From: Tanypteryx hageni
Taxonomy: Eukaryota > Arthropoda > Insecta > Odonata > Petaluridae
Assembly: GCA_028673005.1 (NCBI GenBank)
Contig: CM054118.1
Location: forward strand, 6,908,410-6,972,409
Length of the DNA: 64,000 bases
Direction of reading: 5' to 3'
The translations under genes were made by a program, and so were the position numbers. Of this stretch, positions 34,343-43,897 are shown in pieces. A model generated the notes under the pieces. It saw only the letters and a program-made list of their open reading frames with translations. It was not told the DNA's origin and did not search any database. Every line of letters begins with the position of its first letter. The first letter of the stretch is position 1.

Positions 34343-35773
34343 GTTATATGTTATCATTATATATCGACGACCCTTACAGAGGAGGAGGATATAACATACT
34401 AGTAGTTGGTGCTTGCATACTGCAAGCATTTCATCTCACATTAAAAGAACATTCATTTTTCAGACAGACATTACATCATTACAAATAGTCTTTTAATTCT
34501 AAAGATTTCACCTCCGCAGCGATTTTCGTTTTTCCCACATGTAAAATTAATAGTTTAAAACAATCCCCAAATTTTGCAATTTTAAAAATTTTACACTTTC
34601 TTCATTATAAGGTTCTAATGCTACACATTTTAGCCTAATTTTAAAGCTGTAACACTTCAAGAAATAAAATAATATTTTTCTAATTGTTTAAATTTAAATA
34701 ATTTATAACGGCCGCCGCAATTCATATATGGTAAATTTGAAATGTTTTTTGTGCAATCTCACTACTCTGTAAATAATTTGAATATTTCATCTTCCTAGCT
34801 CATTCCGTAGTAACTAAACAGCTATCTATTTGTTTAAACTTTAAGAATTTTTAACTGCCAAACAAATTTAAATATCAAAATTTGTATAATCCCTATTTCG
34901 TTTTTTTAAGAATTCTACTTTTAAAAAAAATTTTAACTCCGTGGCTCATTCGGAAATATATAAACCTTGAAAATTTGTTTAAACAATTGCGAATTTTTAG
35001 CGGCCGCATTGTTGCACTTTTTAAAGATTTTCGCTTTTTCTTTCCACATGAGCTGGAGATTCGAAATTTTTTTCTTAGGTAGGATTTTGTGCAAAACCGA
35101 CTAGAGAAAACGAAAATCTTCAAAAAGTGCAACAATGCGGCCGCTATAAGTTCGCAATTGTTTAAACAAAATTTCATGGTTTATGTATTTTCGCATGTGC
35201 TACGGAGTTGAAATTTTTTTTAAGTAGAAATCTTAAAAAAACGAAATAGGGATTATACAAATTTTGATATTTTAATTTGTTTGGCAGTTAAAAATTCTTA
35301 AAGTTTAAACAATTGGATAACTGTTTAGGTACTACGGGATAACCTAGGAAGCTGAAATTTTCAAATTATTTACAGAGTAGTAAATTTGCACAAATAAACA
35401 TTTCAATTTTTCCATATATGTATTGCAGCGGCCGTTAAAAATTATTTAAATTTAAACAATTAGAAAAATATTATTTTATTTCTAGAAGTGCTACAACTTT
35501 AAAATTTGGCTAAAATGTGTAAAATTTGAACCTTATAATGAAGAAAGTGTAAATTTTAAAAATTGCGACATTTGGAGATTGTTTTAAACTATTATTCTTA
35601 CATGTGGGAAAAACGAAAATCGCTGCAGAAATGAAATCTTTAGAATTAAAATACTATTTGTAATGTTGAAATTTCTGTCTGAAAAATGAATGTTCTTTTA
35701 ATGTGAGATGAAATGCTTGCAGTATGCAAGCACCTACTACTAGTATGTTATATCCTCCTCCTCTGTGAGGAAC

Positions 35774-35790
<17 letters not shown>
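34343..35790. repeat. Foldback repeat, copy C, near-perfect hairpin
   Basis: The left arm runs from about 34343 (CAGAGGAGGAGGATATAACA, then ACTAGTAGTTGGTGCTTGC) and the right arm ends with the reverse complement near 35775. Arms of about 690 bp flank a short loop near 35045-35095. Each arm has a GCGGCCGC site near the loop (35000 and 35138). RNA across it would form a long hairpin. No coding frame and no transposase. Confidence 0.85.

Positions 35791-35827
<37 letters not shown>
35778..35827. repeat. (TA)n array
   Basis: About 50 bp of TA at the right border of foldback copy C and the left border of a PLE-like fragment. Confidence 0.95.
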
Positions 35828-35829
<2 letters not shown>

Positions 35830-36037
35830 ATGTCAACAAGGTGTTGGGATGAGGAAACCAGTTCTCTCTCTGTAGCTGAAGGAGTAATTCCGAAAGCTTT
35901 ACGTTTGTGATGTTTCTGTGTTTTTGTGTTATTTTACGTGTGTCGCTTCGACATCCCCGGGGCCTTGCCAACCTGAAGTCGTCTGATTGGTGAGTGACAT
36001 CCATATATTCATTTTACCTTTCCTTTTCCGTAAGTTG

Positions 36038-36038
<1 letters not shown>
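35828..36038 (+). mobile_element. PLE-like 3' fragment with hammerhead-like core
   Basis: It has the layout of PLE-1 3' ends (CTGAAGGAG, TTCCGAAAGC, TGTTTTTGTGTTATTTTACG, CTTCGACATCC, GCCTTGCCAACCTG) but is a different family. An inverted repeat ATATATGGATGTCA (35822-35835) and its reverse complement (35995-36008) frames most of it. Both sides are (TA)n. Confidence 0.55.

Positions 36039-36086
<48 letters not shown>
36039..36086. repeat. (TA)n array
   Basis: About 48 bp of TA between two PLE 3' fragments. Confidence 0.95.
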
Positions 36087-36090
<4 letters not shown>

Positions 36091-36136
36091 CAAACACGCA
36101 AACTTATCGGGCCTATGCTCTTCTTCAGCGATAGAG

Positions 36137-36140
<4 letters not shown>
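36087..36140 (-). mobile_element. Short PLE-1 fragment
   Basis: In reverse complement: GTTACTCTATCGCTGAAGAA, then GAGCATAGGCCCGATAAG and TTTGCGTGTTTG. This is only the hammerhead-like part of PLE-1, between two (TA)n arrays. Confidence 0.7.

Positions 36141-36168
<28 letters not shown>
36141..36168. repeat. (TA)n array
   Basis: About 28 bp of TA between two PLE-1 fragments in opposite orientation. Confidence 0.95.
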
Positions 36169-36175
36169 GGTCACT

Positions 36176-36370
36176 TTACGTTACTCTTTCGCTGAAGTAG
36201 GGCATAGGCCCGATAAGCTTGCGTGTGTTTTTGTGTTCGTGTGTTTTACGTGTCTTTTCGACGCCCCCAGCAGCCTGCCAGCTTGGTCCTCAACTTGGTA
36301 AGTGTCCGCTGGGCTTCCCTCAACACCTTATTGCCACCCTCATCACTACCTTTTCTTTTACTTTAGTTAA
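36176..36370 (+). mobile_element. PLE-1 3' end fragment
   Basis: Near-identical to the last ~190 bp of the PLE at 57.3-58.6 kb: TTACTCTTTCGCTGAAG, GGGCATAGGCCCGATAAGC, CCCCAGCAGCCTGCCAGCTT, GGTAAGTGTCCGCTGGGCTT, ending CTTTAGTTAA at a (TA)n array. It starts at the hammerhead-like segment. Confidence 0.82.
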
Positions 36371-36390
36371 TATATATATATATATATATA
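36371..36390. repeat. (TA)n array
   Basis: Follows the TTAA end of the PLE-1 fragment directly. Confidence 0.9.
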
Positions 36391-37421
36391 ACGAGAAGTC
36401 GAAGTATATTTGTATACTTGTATGTAAGAGGTTTTGGAGTTATGCGGAATTCCGCCCCTTCAATAAATCTGGCAAAACGAAAAATAGTGTGGTAGTTTTA
36501 TTATATTCTTTTCCCAGAGATGGAAGAAAAAATAATATCGTTTATCAGAAGTATGCGGAATTTTAAATATTGCTGGTGTTATTTACTGGGTCGTTTTGAA
36601 AAAAAAATTAGAGACGCTTTTTTGGATTCGGTGGGTTAGGTTGGGGAGTCTAATTTCGTTGTTACTTTTATTCCAGAGGGGAAAGATTAATTTGACCTCC
36701 GACACAGTTTCTTTTTGTATTCAGGTTTTCAGTCTAAAACACGGATATATATATAGTGGTGTTATTTTTGTTACTGAATTTGTCTATGCGTAAATGATAA
36801 TGGATTGGAGTCTTGGTAACATATATTGCAATGAAAGTGGCTCTATAAATTAAATAGGATAAACTGCGTCGTTTGATTGACATTAGGAAAAAATGGGAAA
36901 TATTCCAACGATAATGTAGTAAATTAACATGTTGTCGTAACATCTCGATGATGTTTGAATTTCATCAGTCATATGCTAGCAACCCCAACTACAGAGCAGT
37001 TAAATAAATAAAATCTATAACGAAAATAAAGGTTTATAATTGATATGACTGTTAATATATGAATGAAAGCAAGGGTGTTAAGAGCAGTTGAAGCAGGCGG
37101 TCAATGGCGGTTTAAAAAAAGAGATGGGCATACAACGTGCACAATGAGACAATACTGAATAAACTGGCAAACGAACAATGTAACTGATTTCGTTTTGGAG
37201 GTGTTAGCGCGTCAGACGGACAAACCGAACTCATAAGCGGATTTTTTTAATCAGCCTATAATAGTGAGCTTTAAACATTCAACGTGTTTCCGTAGAGTTG
37301 TAGACCATTTAAAAACTTGGAGTTAGTGTTTTTTTGATAAAAATATTCACACGTTCTTATTCTGCAGAAATACAGAGATGAATGTATTTGAGTGTAGCAG
37401 TAAACGGAGATTATATATGAG

Positions 37422-37425
<4 letters not shown>
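36391..37425. other. No recognisable gene
   Basis: AT-rich DNA with no domain-bearing frame or repeat shared with the rest of the window. Confidence 0.4.

Positions 37426-37481
<56 letters not shown>
37426..37481. repeat. (TA)n array
   Basis: About 55 bp of TA dinucleotides. Confidence 0.95.
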
Positions 37482-37484
<3 letters not shown>

Positions 37485-37960
37485 TGATCTGTTTACTTTT
37501 GCTCGCATATCTGACCTTCTTCTTTATTTTTGTGGTGACAAAATTGAAATAGCGTGGTCGAGAGACTACTTATTTGATGGACAGACAATTTATAAACATT
37601 GGAATAGGATTGCACGTAGGTTTATACACGCTCCTATGTTTGCTCACGTACGCACCAAGCCTTTCCCCTCTTAACTCCATAAACCGACATATCAGGGCTT
37701 GACGCACGTAAACTCCCACACACAAACCAATCCCAAACCATAACCAGAAGCCTCACTAATTCTCTCTCTCGGACACCTCTACCCCGTACCTGCACACATA
37801 CACACAACCCACCCCCAATTCGACACCGCGACCATCCCTTTACTGTCCAGCGGGCACTTTCTATTCCCGCAGCAGACCGCTTTAGGAGACCCAATCCGCC
37901 GGTTTTCAAAGCACATAACCTCCGACCGTGCCTCATCCACCACTACACTCTCCCCAAGCA
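37482..37960. other. No recognisable gene
   Basis: The sequence becomes C-rich toward the right. A frame across the (TA)n array has no known domain. Confidence 0.4.
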
Positions 37961-38575
37961 CCCCCTTCCTCTTCTCCTGTCTCTGTCTCCTACCTCCCTG
38001 TCTCCTCTCTCTCTATCTGTCTCCTCTCTTGCTCTGTCTCCTCTCTCTCTGTCTCTTCTCTCTCTCTGTCTACTCTCTCTCTCTCTCTCTCTATCTGTCT
38101 CCTCTCTCTTTCTCTGTCTCCTCTCTCTCTCTCTGTCTCCTCTCCCTCTCTGTCTTCTCTCTTGTTCTGTCTCCTCTCTCTCTCTGTCTCCTCTTTCTGT
38201 CTTCGATCTCTCTCTGTCTTCTCCCTCTCTCTCTCTGTCTCCCTCGGTCTTCTCCCTCTACCTCTGTCTCCTTCTCTTTGTCTCCTCCCTCTCTCAGTCT
38301 TCTCCGTCTCACTGACTCTCTCTCTGTCTCCCTCTCTGTCTCCTCCCTCTCACTGTCTCTTACCTCTCGCTGTCTCTTACCTATCACTGTCTCTCTCCCT
38401 CTCTGTATCCTCCCTTTCTGTCTCCTCCCTCTCACTGTCTCCTCCCTCCTCTTTGTCTCCTCCCTCCTCTCTGTTTCCTCCCTCTCTCTGTCTTCTCTCT
38501 CTCTTTCCTCTCTTCTCCCTCTCTATATGTCTCTTTCTCCGTCTCCTCCCTCTCTCGGTCTCTCTACCGCGCTGT
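37961..38575 (+). repeat. (CTCTCTGTCTCC)-like pyrimidine repeat
   Basis: About 600 bp of CTCTCTGTCTCCTC-like units on the plus strand. Long frames rich in S, L and C arise from the repeat and are not genes. Confidence 0.9.
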
Positions 38576-40320
38576 GCTCTAGGCCACCTCCCATTCCCTA
38601 ACCCCTTGCCACACGCAACCCAACGCACACATTGAGAGAGCTTTCCTATCGATCCGTGAGGCAGAGCTAACCTCCCAGCCTATTCCATTCCCCACTCATG
38701 CCCATCTCTCCCTATTCTCCTTAAATCTTTCGCTTTCTCCCTCAACCCTCCCTCTCCCCTTCTCACTGCATCTCTCTCCTTCCTCTCCCCCTGCCAGCTC
38801 TTTACCTCCCTCTCTCACCCAATATATTTTCCTAATTCTCTTCATCACTTCCCATATTTCTTTCTACATCTGTTTCTTTTTATCCTTCAGTATGTCTCTC
38901 TTCTCATTCTCCTCCTACTATACTTCCTTCTCTCTTTATTTCTTCCTTTCTGTTAGTTTCTCCTCCCTTCTTATGCCACTTATCTTCTATCGCTCCCTTT
39001 ATCTTCCCCTCACTCATTCATGCCCACTTTCTCTCCCTCTCTCTCATTCTCTCTCGCCCTATCGCATTCTCCATCTCTCCATCTCTACTTCTCTCTTTCT
39101 CTTCCACCCTGATCTCTCTCCCTTTCTTCCTTCCTTGCCCTCTCCTCTTCCTCCCTCGCACTCACCCTCCCTCCTGCTCACTGTCTCTCTCTCTCGGTCA
39201 CTTCCTCTCTTTCCTCTTTTATCTCTCCTATCATATATATCTCTCCCTCCATCTCTTCCCACTCCATCTTTCCGTGTCCACGCTCACCACCACTTTTTAC
39301 TCTTTCCTCGACTTATCCACCTCTCGACCTGTTTTTTTCCGCCCCATCTCCAATATTGCTCTCTTTGTCTCTCTTTAGAATCCCATTCAGTGTTCCCTCG
39401 TTGCAAAATTTATCAAATACCCAATTTACGTGTCCACCATAAATGTTGCGTTTTCTCTGAGTTTGCAGAAAGTTTGGACTAATAGCTTATCGCAAATTTA
39501 ACGGTGGTTTAAAACAAATGAAAGCAAAAGTTTTATTTATTTACTTGCGCCATTGTTTGCCTCCCTCCCATTCTGCCTTAACAACCCCTTTAAGCTTTCT
39601 CATTCTAAGGCTTTTTTCTTGGTTCTTTGCCGTGCCCTTAAGCCACCGCCCCCTCACTTCTCCCTCCATCCCCTAAAATTCGCAATCCCTCTTTCGCTCT
39701 TCACATTTTACGCCCCCGTTTCTCATATACCTTCCTACACCCACTTCCTTTCATTTTTACTGCTCCTGTACTTGACTACCCATTTTACATCATCCCTCCC
39801 TCTCTCCCCACCCCTTTTACTTCCCCGTTTTAACATCTTTGTATCAAACCTGCCCTTCCCCCTCATTACTCACCGTTCTTGAGCGCTTTACCTCTAACCC
39901 TCCCTCTTTGCATACGTTACCTTTGTCTTCCATTTTAACTAAGCTCTCTAACTCCGCTCTTCCTCCATCCCTCTCTCTCCATCTCTATTCTTAACCCACC
40001 TCCTCCCTCTCCTCCCCCTCTCTCTCTCCTCCCCCCTCTCTCTCTCCTCCCCCTCTCTCTCTTCTCCCTCTCTCTCTTCTCCCCATCTCTCTTCTCCCCC
40101 TGTCTCTTCTCCCCCTGTCTCTTCTCCCCCTCTCTCTTCTCCCCCTCTATCTTCTCCCCCTCTCTATCCTCCCCATCTCTATCCTCCCCCTCTTCTCTCT
40201 CTCCCTCCCCCCCTCTCCCATCCCCCCTCTCCCACCCCCCCCCTCTCCCACCCCCCCCTCTCCCCTCTCTTCTCTCTCATCCCTCTCTCATCCCCTCTCT
40301 CTCTTACCCCTTCTCTCTCT
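38576..40320 (+). repeat. Pyrimidine-rich region with C-run core
   Basis: CT-rich throughout, densest at 39960-40320, where runs of six to ten C alternate with CTCTCCCA (40195-40265). The minus strand therefore holds several G runs. A short ordinary patch (39360-39560) interrupts it. No gene seen. Confidence 0.8.
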
Positions 40321-41454
40321 CATGACTTATCTTACTCCCCTTCCCTCCCTCCCTCAATGCCTCGCTCACTTCCTTTCTCTAACTTCCTTTCCCTCCCCAC
40401 CTCTTTATGTTCCCCATTACCTCACTAACCCTTTCCCTACCGTCTTCCATCTCTTCCTCTTTCCTTTTAAGCTTTATATACCAATTGTAGTATACTCATC
40501 GTTTCCTTTTTTAAATCGTCTTTTGCAGTTTTAAAGTTATCTGTAAGTATCTATTAAAATCTTATGTGGTAAATATAAACTTAAATTTTATGTGGGAAAA
40601 TGTAAAGTAATTGGTAATTGAGTTTAGGTGTAAGAGGGGGTTAACAAGCTCTATATCGCCCAAATAAGGGCATTTGCCTGTCTGCCTGTCTCATCTCCCT
40701 TCCCAAATCTCTCCCTCTCTTAATATTTTTTCTTTCCTCCGTTTTACTACTCGAAATCCTCTTATCTGCCTCTCTTCTTCCCCATCCCTCTTTTTCTCCT
40801 TCGCCTCCTCCGACGTATCTCCATTCCATTCCTAGATTCACCGGGGGCGAACTCAAGAAAGGGCGGAACTCCCTCCGTCCAGTGAAATACCCTCACACTC
40901 CCCATTCAACACCGCAACGCTGTCTTTCCTGCTAAAAACATTTGTCGCACTCCTTCCCCTTCCTTTTTTCTTATTTTTGTGTTCTCTCGCCCAATCTCTT
41001 CGTTTTTACTCGGCGATCTGCAGTTTCTTTCCGATATTTTTGAATCGGCTGCATCCGCGCGCGCACACACACAAAGATCAGCGTTGCGGTACGGGGAATC
41101 AAATAGTATCGATTGGATTTGTAGCGTAGCAAGGAGGGGGTGAGGGAGAGAGGATTTCCCCCGCCCGTATAAATGTGTAAGAGTTCGATTCGAAGCGAAG
41201 CCACGGAGATATAACAGTAAACAAATGCGGAAGGAAGAAATAGGCCAGCGGGTGTGTGTGTGTGGAGTTTAATGGATGTGCAATATTTTTCTTGTGGTGG
41301 ATGTTTCGGAATCCTACCGCTTCTCGTTCTCTTTTTTATTTGTCTTTTGAAGATTTAAGGAGATTCGGGGAATGTTTTTCTTTCGTATTACGAGAAAAAT
41401 AAACCAAGTATCGGAGGTTTTTTAACGTGTTTTTTTCTTTTTTGCTTTCTCCGC
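40321..41454. other. No recognisable gene
   Basis: Mixed DNA. A segment near 40625-40695 (CTATATCGCCCAAATAAGGG followed by TGCCTGTC repeats) looks like a retroposon 3' end, but I could not find coding sequence for it. Confidence 0.35.
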
Positions 41455-41960
41455 ACGTAGTATATAGGAAAGTATTGTTTTCATGGAAAAAAAATTGACT
41501 TTGAAATTTCAACGGAAATACATGTTTTGAGGTCCCTTGAACACGTTTTGAGGTCCCATGAACACCTTTTGACCATTTTGTCAATGATATCTGTGTGCGT
41601 GCGTGTGTGCGCGTGTGCGCGTATGTACGTATGTATGTATGTGATAGCTTTTTGGGTGCTCGAACTCAAAAACTATTAATCAGATCAACGCGAAATTTTA
41701 TAATTAACATTTTTATGAGAGTCACAAGAACTAATTAGTTTTTGGTAAAAATTGTTTAACCGGAAGTGGGTGTATACTATTGTCACATCAGTTATTTAGA
41801 AATATTTGCTTTAATATTTGATAACTGTAAAAATGTATTGGAATAAAAGTTGTAGGAAATGTAATTTATACAACCTTTGTTTGAAACATTTTCCCATATT
41901 GTTTAAGAGATATTTTATATTTTTAGCTGCCATCACCATGCCACCTACCGACTATTGTTA
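41455..41960 (+). repeat. Dispersed repeat family F, copy 1
   Basis: Shares with the copies at 48.3-48.9 kb and 59.8-60.5 kb: TTTCAACGGAAATACATG, GAACACGTTTTGAGGTC, CTCAAAAACTATTAATCAGA, GTTGTAGGAAATGTAATTTA and a final GACTATTGTT. A GTGTGC/TATG microsatellite (41590-41642) sits at the same internal place as other microsatellites in the other copies. Class unknown; no coding region. Confidence 0.78.
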
Positions 41961-42245
41961 AAAATTGACTATTATAAATAAACTTTTTTCTCCTGAAGCC
42001 AGCAGGTTCGTTAAGGTACAAAACTTTTTCATCAACAGCTGGTCACAAGCGAAAGTGTTGGTGAACAACCGATGCTGAGGCAAACTTCCCACGATGCGGC
42101 CAAAAATCCTCCGACGAAGCAAAGACCCCACAATGGGGAGGGAACCCAACTGCTACTGAACGAAAAGGAACAAACCAACGGTGTTCTAGGAAAATAATGA
42201 TGTACCAGTGATGTCGATGAAACGTACTTCCTCAAACAGTTTTTG

Positions 42246-42286
42246 GCCAATACGTATTTCGGTCGCCAAGCGACCATCTTCAGGGC
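42246..42286 (-). ncRNA. Hammerhead ribozyme motif, core intact
   Basis: Minus strand from 42286: stem I strand GCC, core CUGAAGA (42283-42277), one U, a 6-bp stem II GGUCGC (42275-42270) with GCGACC (42266-42261) and a 3-nt UUG loop, then GAAA (42260-42257). The segment UACGUA (42256-42251) is self-complementary, then U at 42250, cleavage base U at 42249, and closing stem I strand GGC (42248-42246). CUGANGA, GAAA and UH are all met. A stem III without loop implies a dimeric fold, as described for PLE hammerheads. Activity is not tested here. Confidence 0.78.
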
Positions 42287-42332
42287 TAAGTGTAGTGACT
42301 CAAAGTGAGTGAGGATGATCGGTCGCGGGTCT

Positions 42333-42340
42333 CTTTTATA
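42333..42340 (-). promoter_or_regulatory. TATA-like box upstream of the hammerhead
   Basis: TATAAAAG on the minus strand, 47 bp before the hammerhead starts. A start site 25-30 bp downstream would place the ribozyme near the 5' end of the transcript. The box matches the eukaryotic consensus; use as a promoter is inferred. Confidence 0.45.
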
Positions 42341-42551
42341 TCCGATATCCTCAGCATCGGTTGATCACCAACACTTTCGCTTGTGACCAGCTGTTGACTT
42401 TTACTACAAGAAAGTCCGCGAGGCCACATAATTACGAGTTATAGATTCTGAGATTAAAATTCGAGATATTCCCGAGCGAAACATCGGATATTTTGTTTAC
42501 ATCGATCGCTAAGATAGTTCTCTCAGTAAACAACAATTAAAAATCCATATA

Positions 42552-43895
42552 CAGGGTGTTTCAAAATTATGTATACACAATTTAAAAATTTATATTTCGT
42601 GAACCAAATATACAATTTGCACAATTTTGCTTTTATTTTAAAGCAAAATAAATTAATTATTTTAAAAATGTATGATTATTTACAAATATCCATGGAAACG
42701 ATGGAGAACATGCAGATGAGTTTCAATGAGAGAAAGTTAATTCTAAAATGGTATTGGAAATTTGAAAACGTCACAGACGTTCAGCGTGCATGGAAAAGAA
42801 AATGTCGAACAAAAGCACCAACTCGTCTAACGATTACCCGTCTGCGTGATAAATTTGAGGAACATGGAGCTGTGAACAATATCAGCAAGACATGATGTGG
42901 GCGGAAAAGAACGTCAAGAAGTATCAAAAATGTTGAAGATGTCAGAGATGCAATTACCCGCTCCCCAAGGAAGTCTACAAAACAGTGATCACGTGAGCTA
43001 CAATTGAGCCATACAAGTGTTTTTAGAATCATAAAGGACATAAAATCGAAGGCATTTATACCTCGATTACTGCATTTAATCCAAGAAGATGATCCAGATC
43101 GACGAACACAATTTTGTGGGTGGTACTTTCGAAAAAATGGTGGAATCGATGCTTTTAAAGATTTAATTGCATGGTCAGACAAACCCACGTTCAAGCTGAA
43201 TGGCCATGAGAATCGTCATAGCTGCGTTTACTGGGCAGGTAAAAATCCACACTTCACATTGGAGAAAGATGTCAATCTACCAGGTTTTACTGTATGGATG
43301 GGATTCTCCTCTCGTGGAATAATCGGACCTTACAGATTCAATGGCACTGTTAATGGAGAAAGTTACCTTGATATGTTAAAAAAAATATGCAGTACCTAAT
43401 AGCAGAAACATGTTTCTGGATACATTGGTGTATTTTCAACAGGATGGTGCACCCCCACATTTTCATACAACTGTGCGGGAGTACCTGAACAATGAATTTC
43501 CTGAGCAATGTATAGGTCGCAGCGGGAGTGCTTTTGAATACCCTCCAAGGTCTCCAGTCCTCACTCCTTTAGATTTTTTTGCATGGGGATACTTGAAAGA
43601 CAAAGATTACGGTCAGAAACCGCAAACATTGGAGGATCTGTGGATGGCAATACAGCAAGAAGCACACAGAATTTCCACTGACTTGTGCACTGTAGTATGT
43701 AATTCTGTTAAAGAGAGATGTCGCTTATGTATCAGTGCTGGTGGTGGACATTTTGAACATCTTACTTGAGTTTTGTTCATTACAAACATCATTATGCATT
43801 TAAGCTTTAAAATAAAAAAAAATTGTGCAAATTGTACATTTGGCTCACGAAATATAAATTTTTAAATGATGTATACATAATTTTGAAACACCCTG
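42552..43895 (+). mobile_element. Mariner-like transposon, near complete (1344 bp)
   Basis: Inverted repeats of about 80 bp begin CAGGGTGTTTCAAAATTATG at 42552 and, in reverse complement, at 43895, with only a few differences. TA lies at both borders (42550-42551 and 43896-43897). A single transposase gene fills the middle with few lesions, which suggests a fairly recent insertion. Confidence 0.93.
42701..43769 (+). pseudogene. Mariner-like transposase with a few lesions
   Basis: The likely start is MENMQMSFNERKLILKWYWK at 42701. Helix-turn-helix regions (APTRLTITRLRDKFEEHG, then LSHTSVFRIIKDIKSK) precede the catalytic region: SDKPTFKLNGHENRHSCVYW with the first aspartate, FQQDGAPPHF with the second, and PRSPVLTPLDFFAWG with the third; the usual SPDLTP reads SPVLTP. 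About 42 residues separate the second and third aspartates, like the DD41D-type group. TGA codons at 42893 and 42987 look like CGA-to-TGA changes, and one extra base in an A run near 43379-43386 shifts the frame. Inactive as it stands. Confidence 0.88.
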
Positions 43896-43897
43896 TA

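Larger units (their letters stand above)
42032..42397 (-). mobile_element. 366-bp PLE-like unit with inverted ends and ribozyme
   Basis: Arms of 49 bp (42032-42080 and 42349-42397), beginning TCAACAGCTGGTCACAAGCG, are near-perfect inverted repeats. Between them, on the minus strand, a TATA-like box is followed by a hammerhead motif. ACTTTTTC (42023-42030) and ACTTTTAC (42397-42404) may be a target duplication. There is no coding region, so it is either a non-autonomous PLE derivative or PLE terminal-repeat remains. The PLE link is inferred from the ribozyme type. Confidence 0.62.

Noticed and set aside
37928..39482. Long Ser/Leu/Pro-rich open frames
   Set aside because: Products of CT-rich simple sequence; other frames over the same stretch are equally open.
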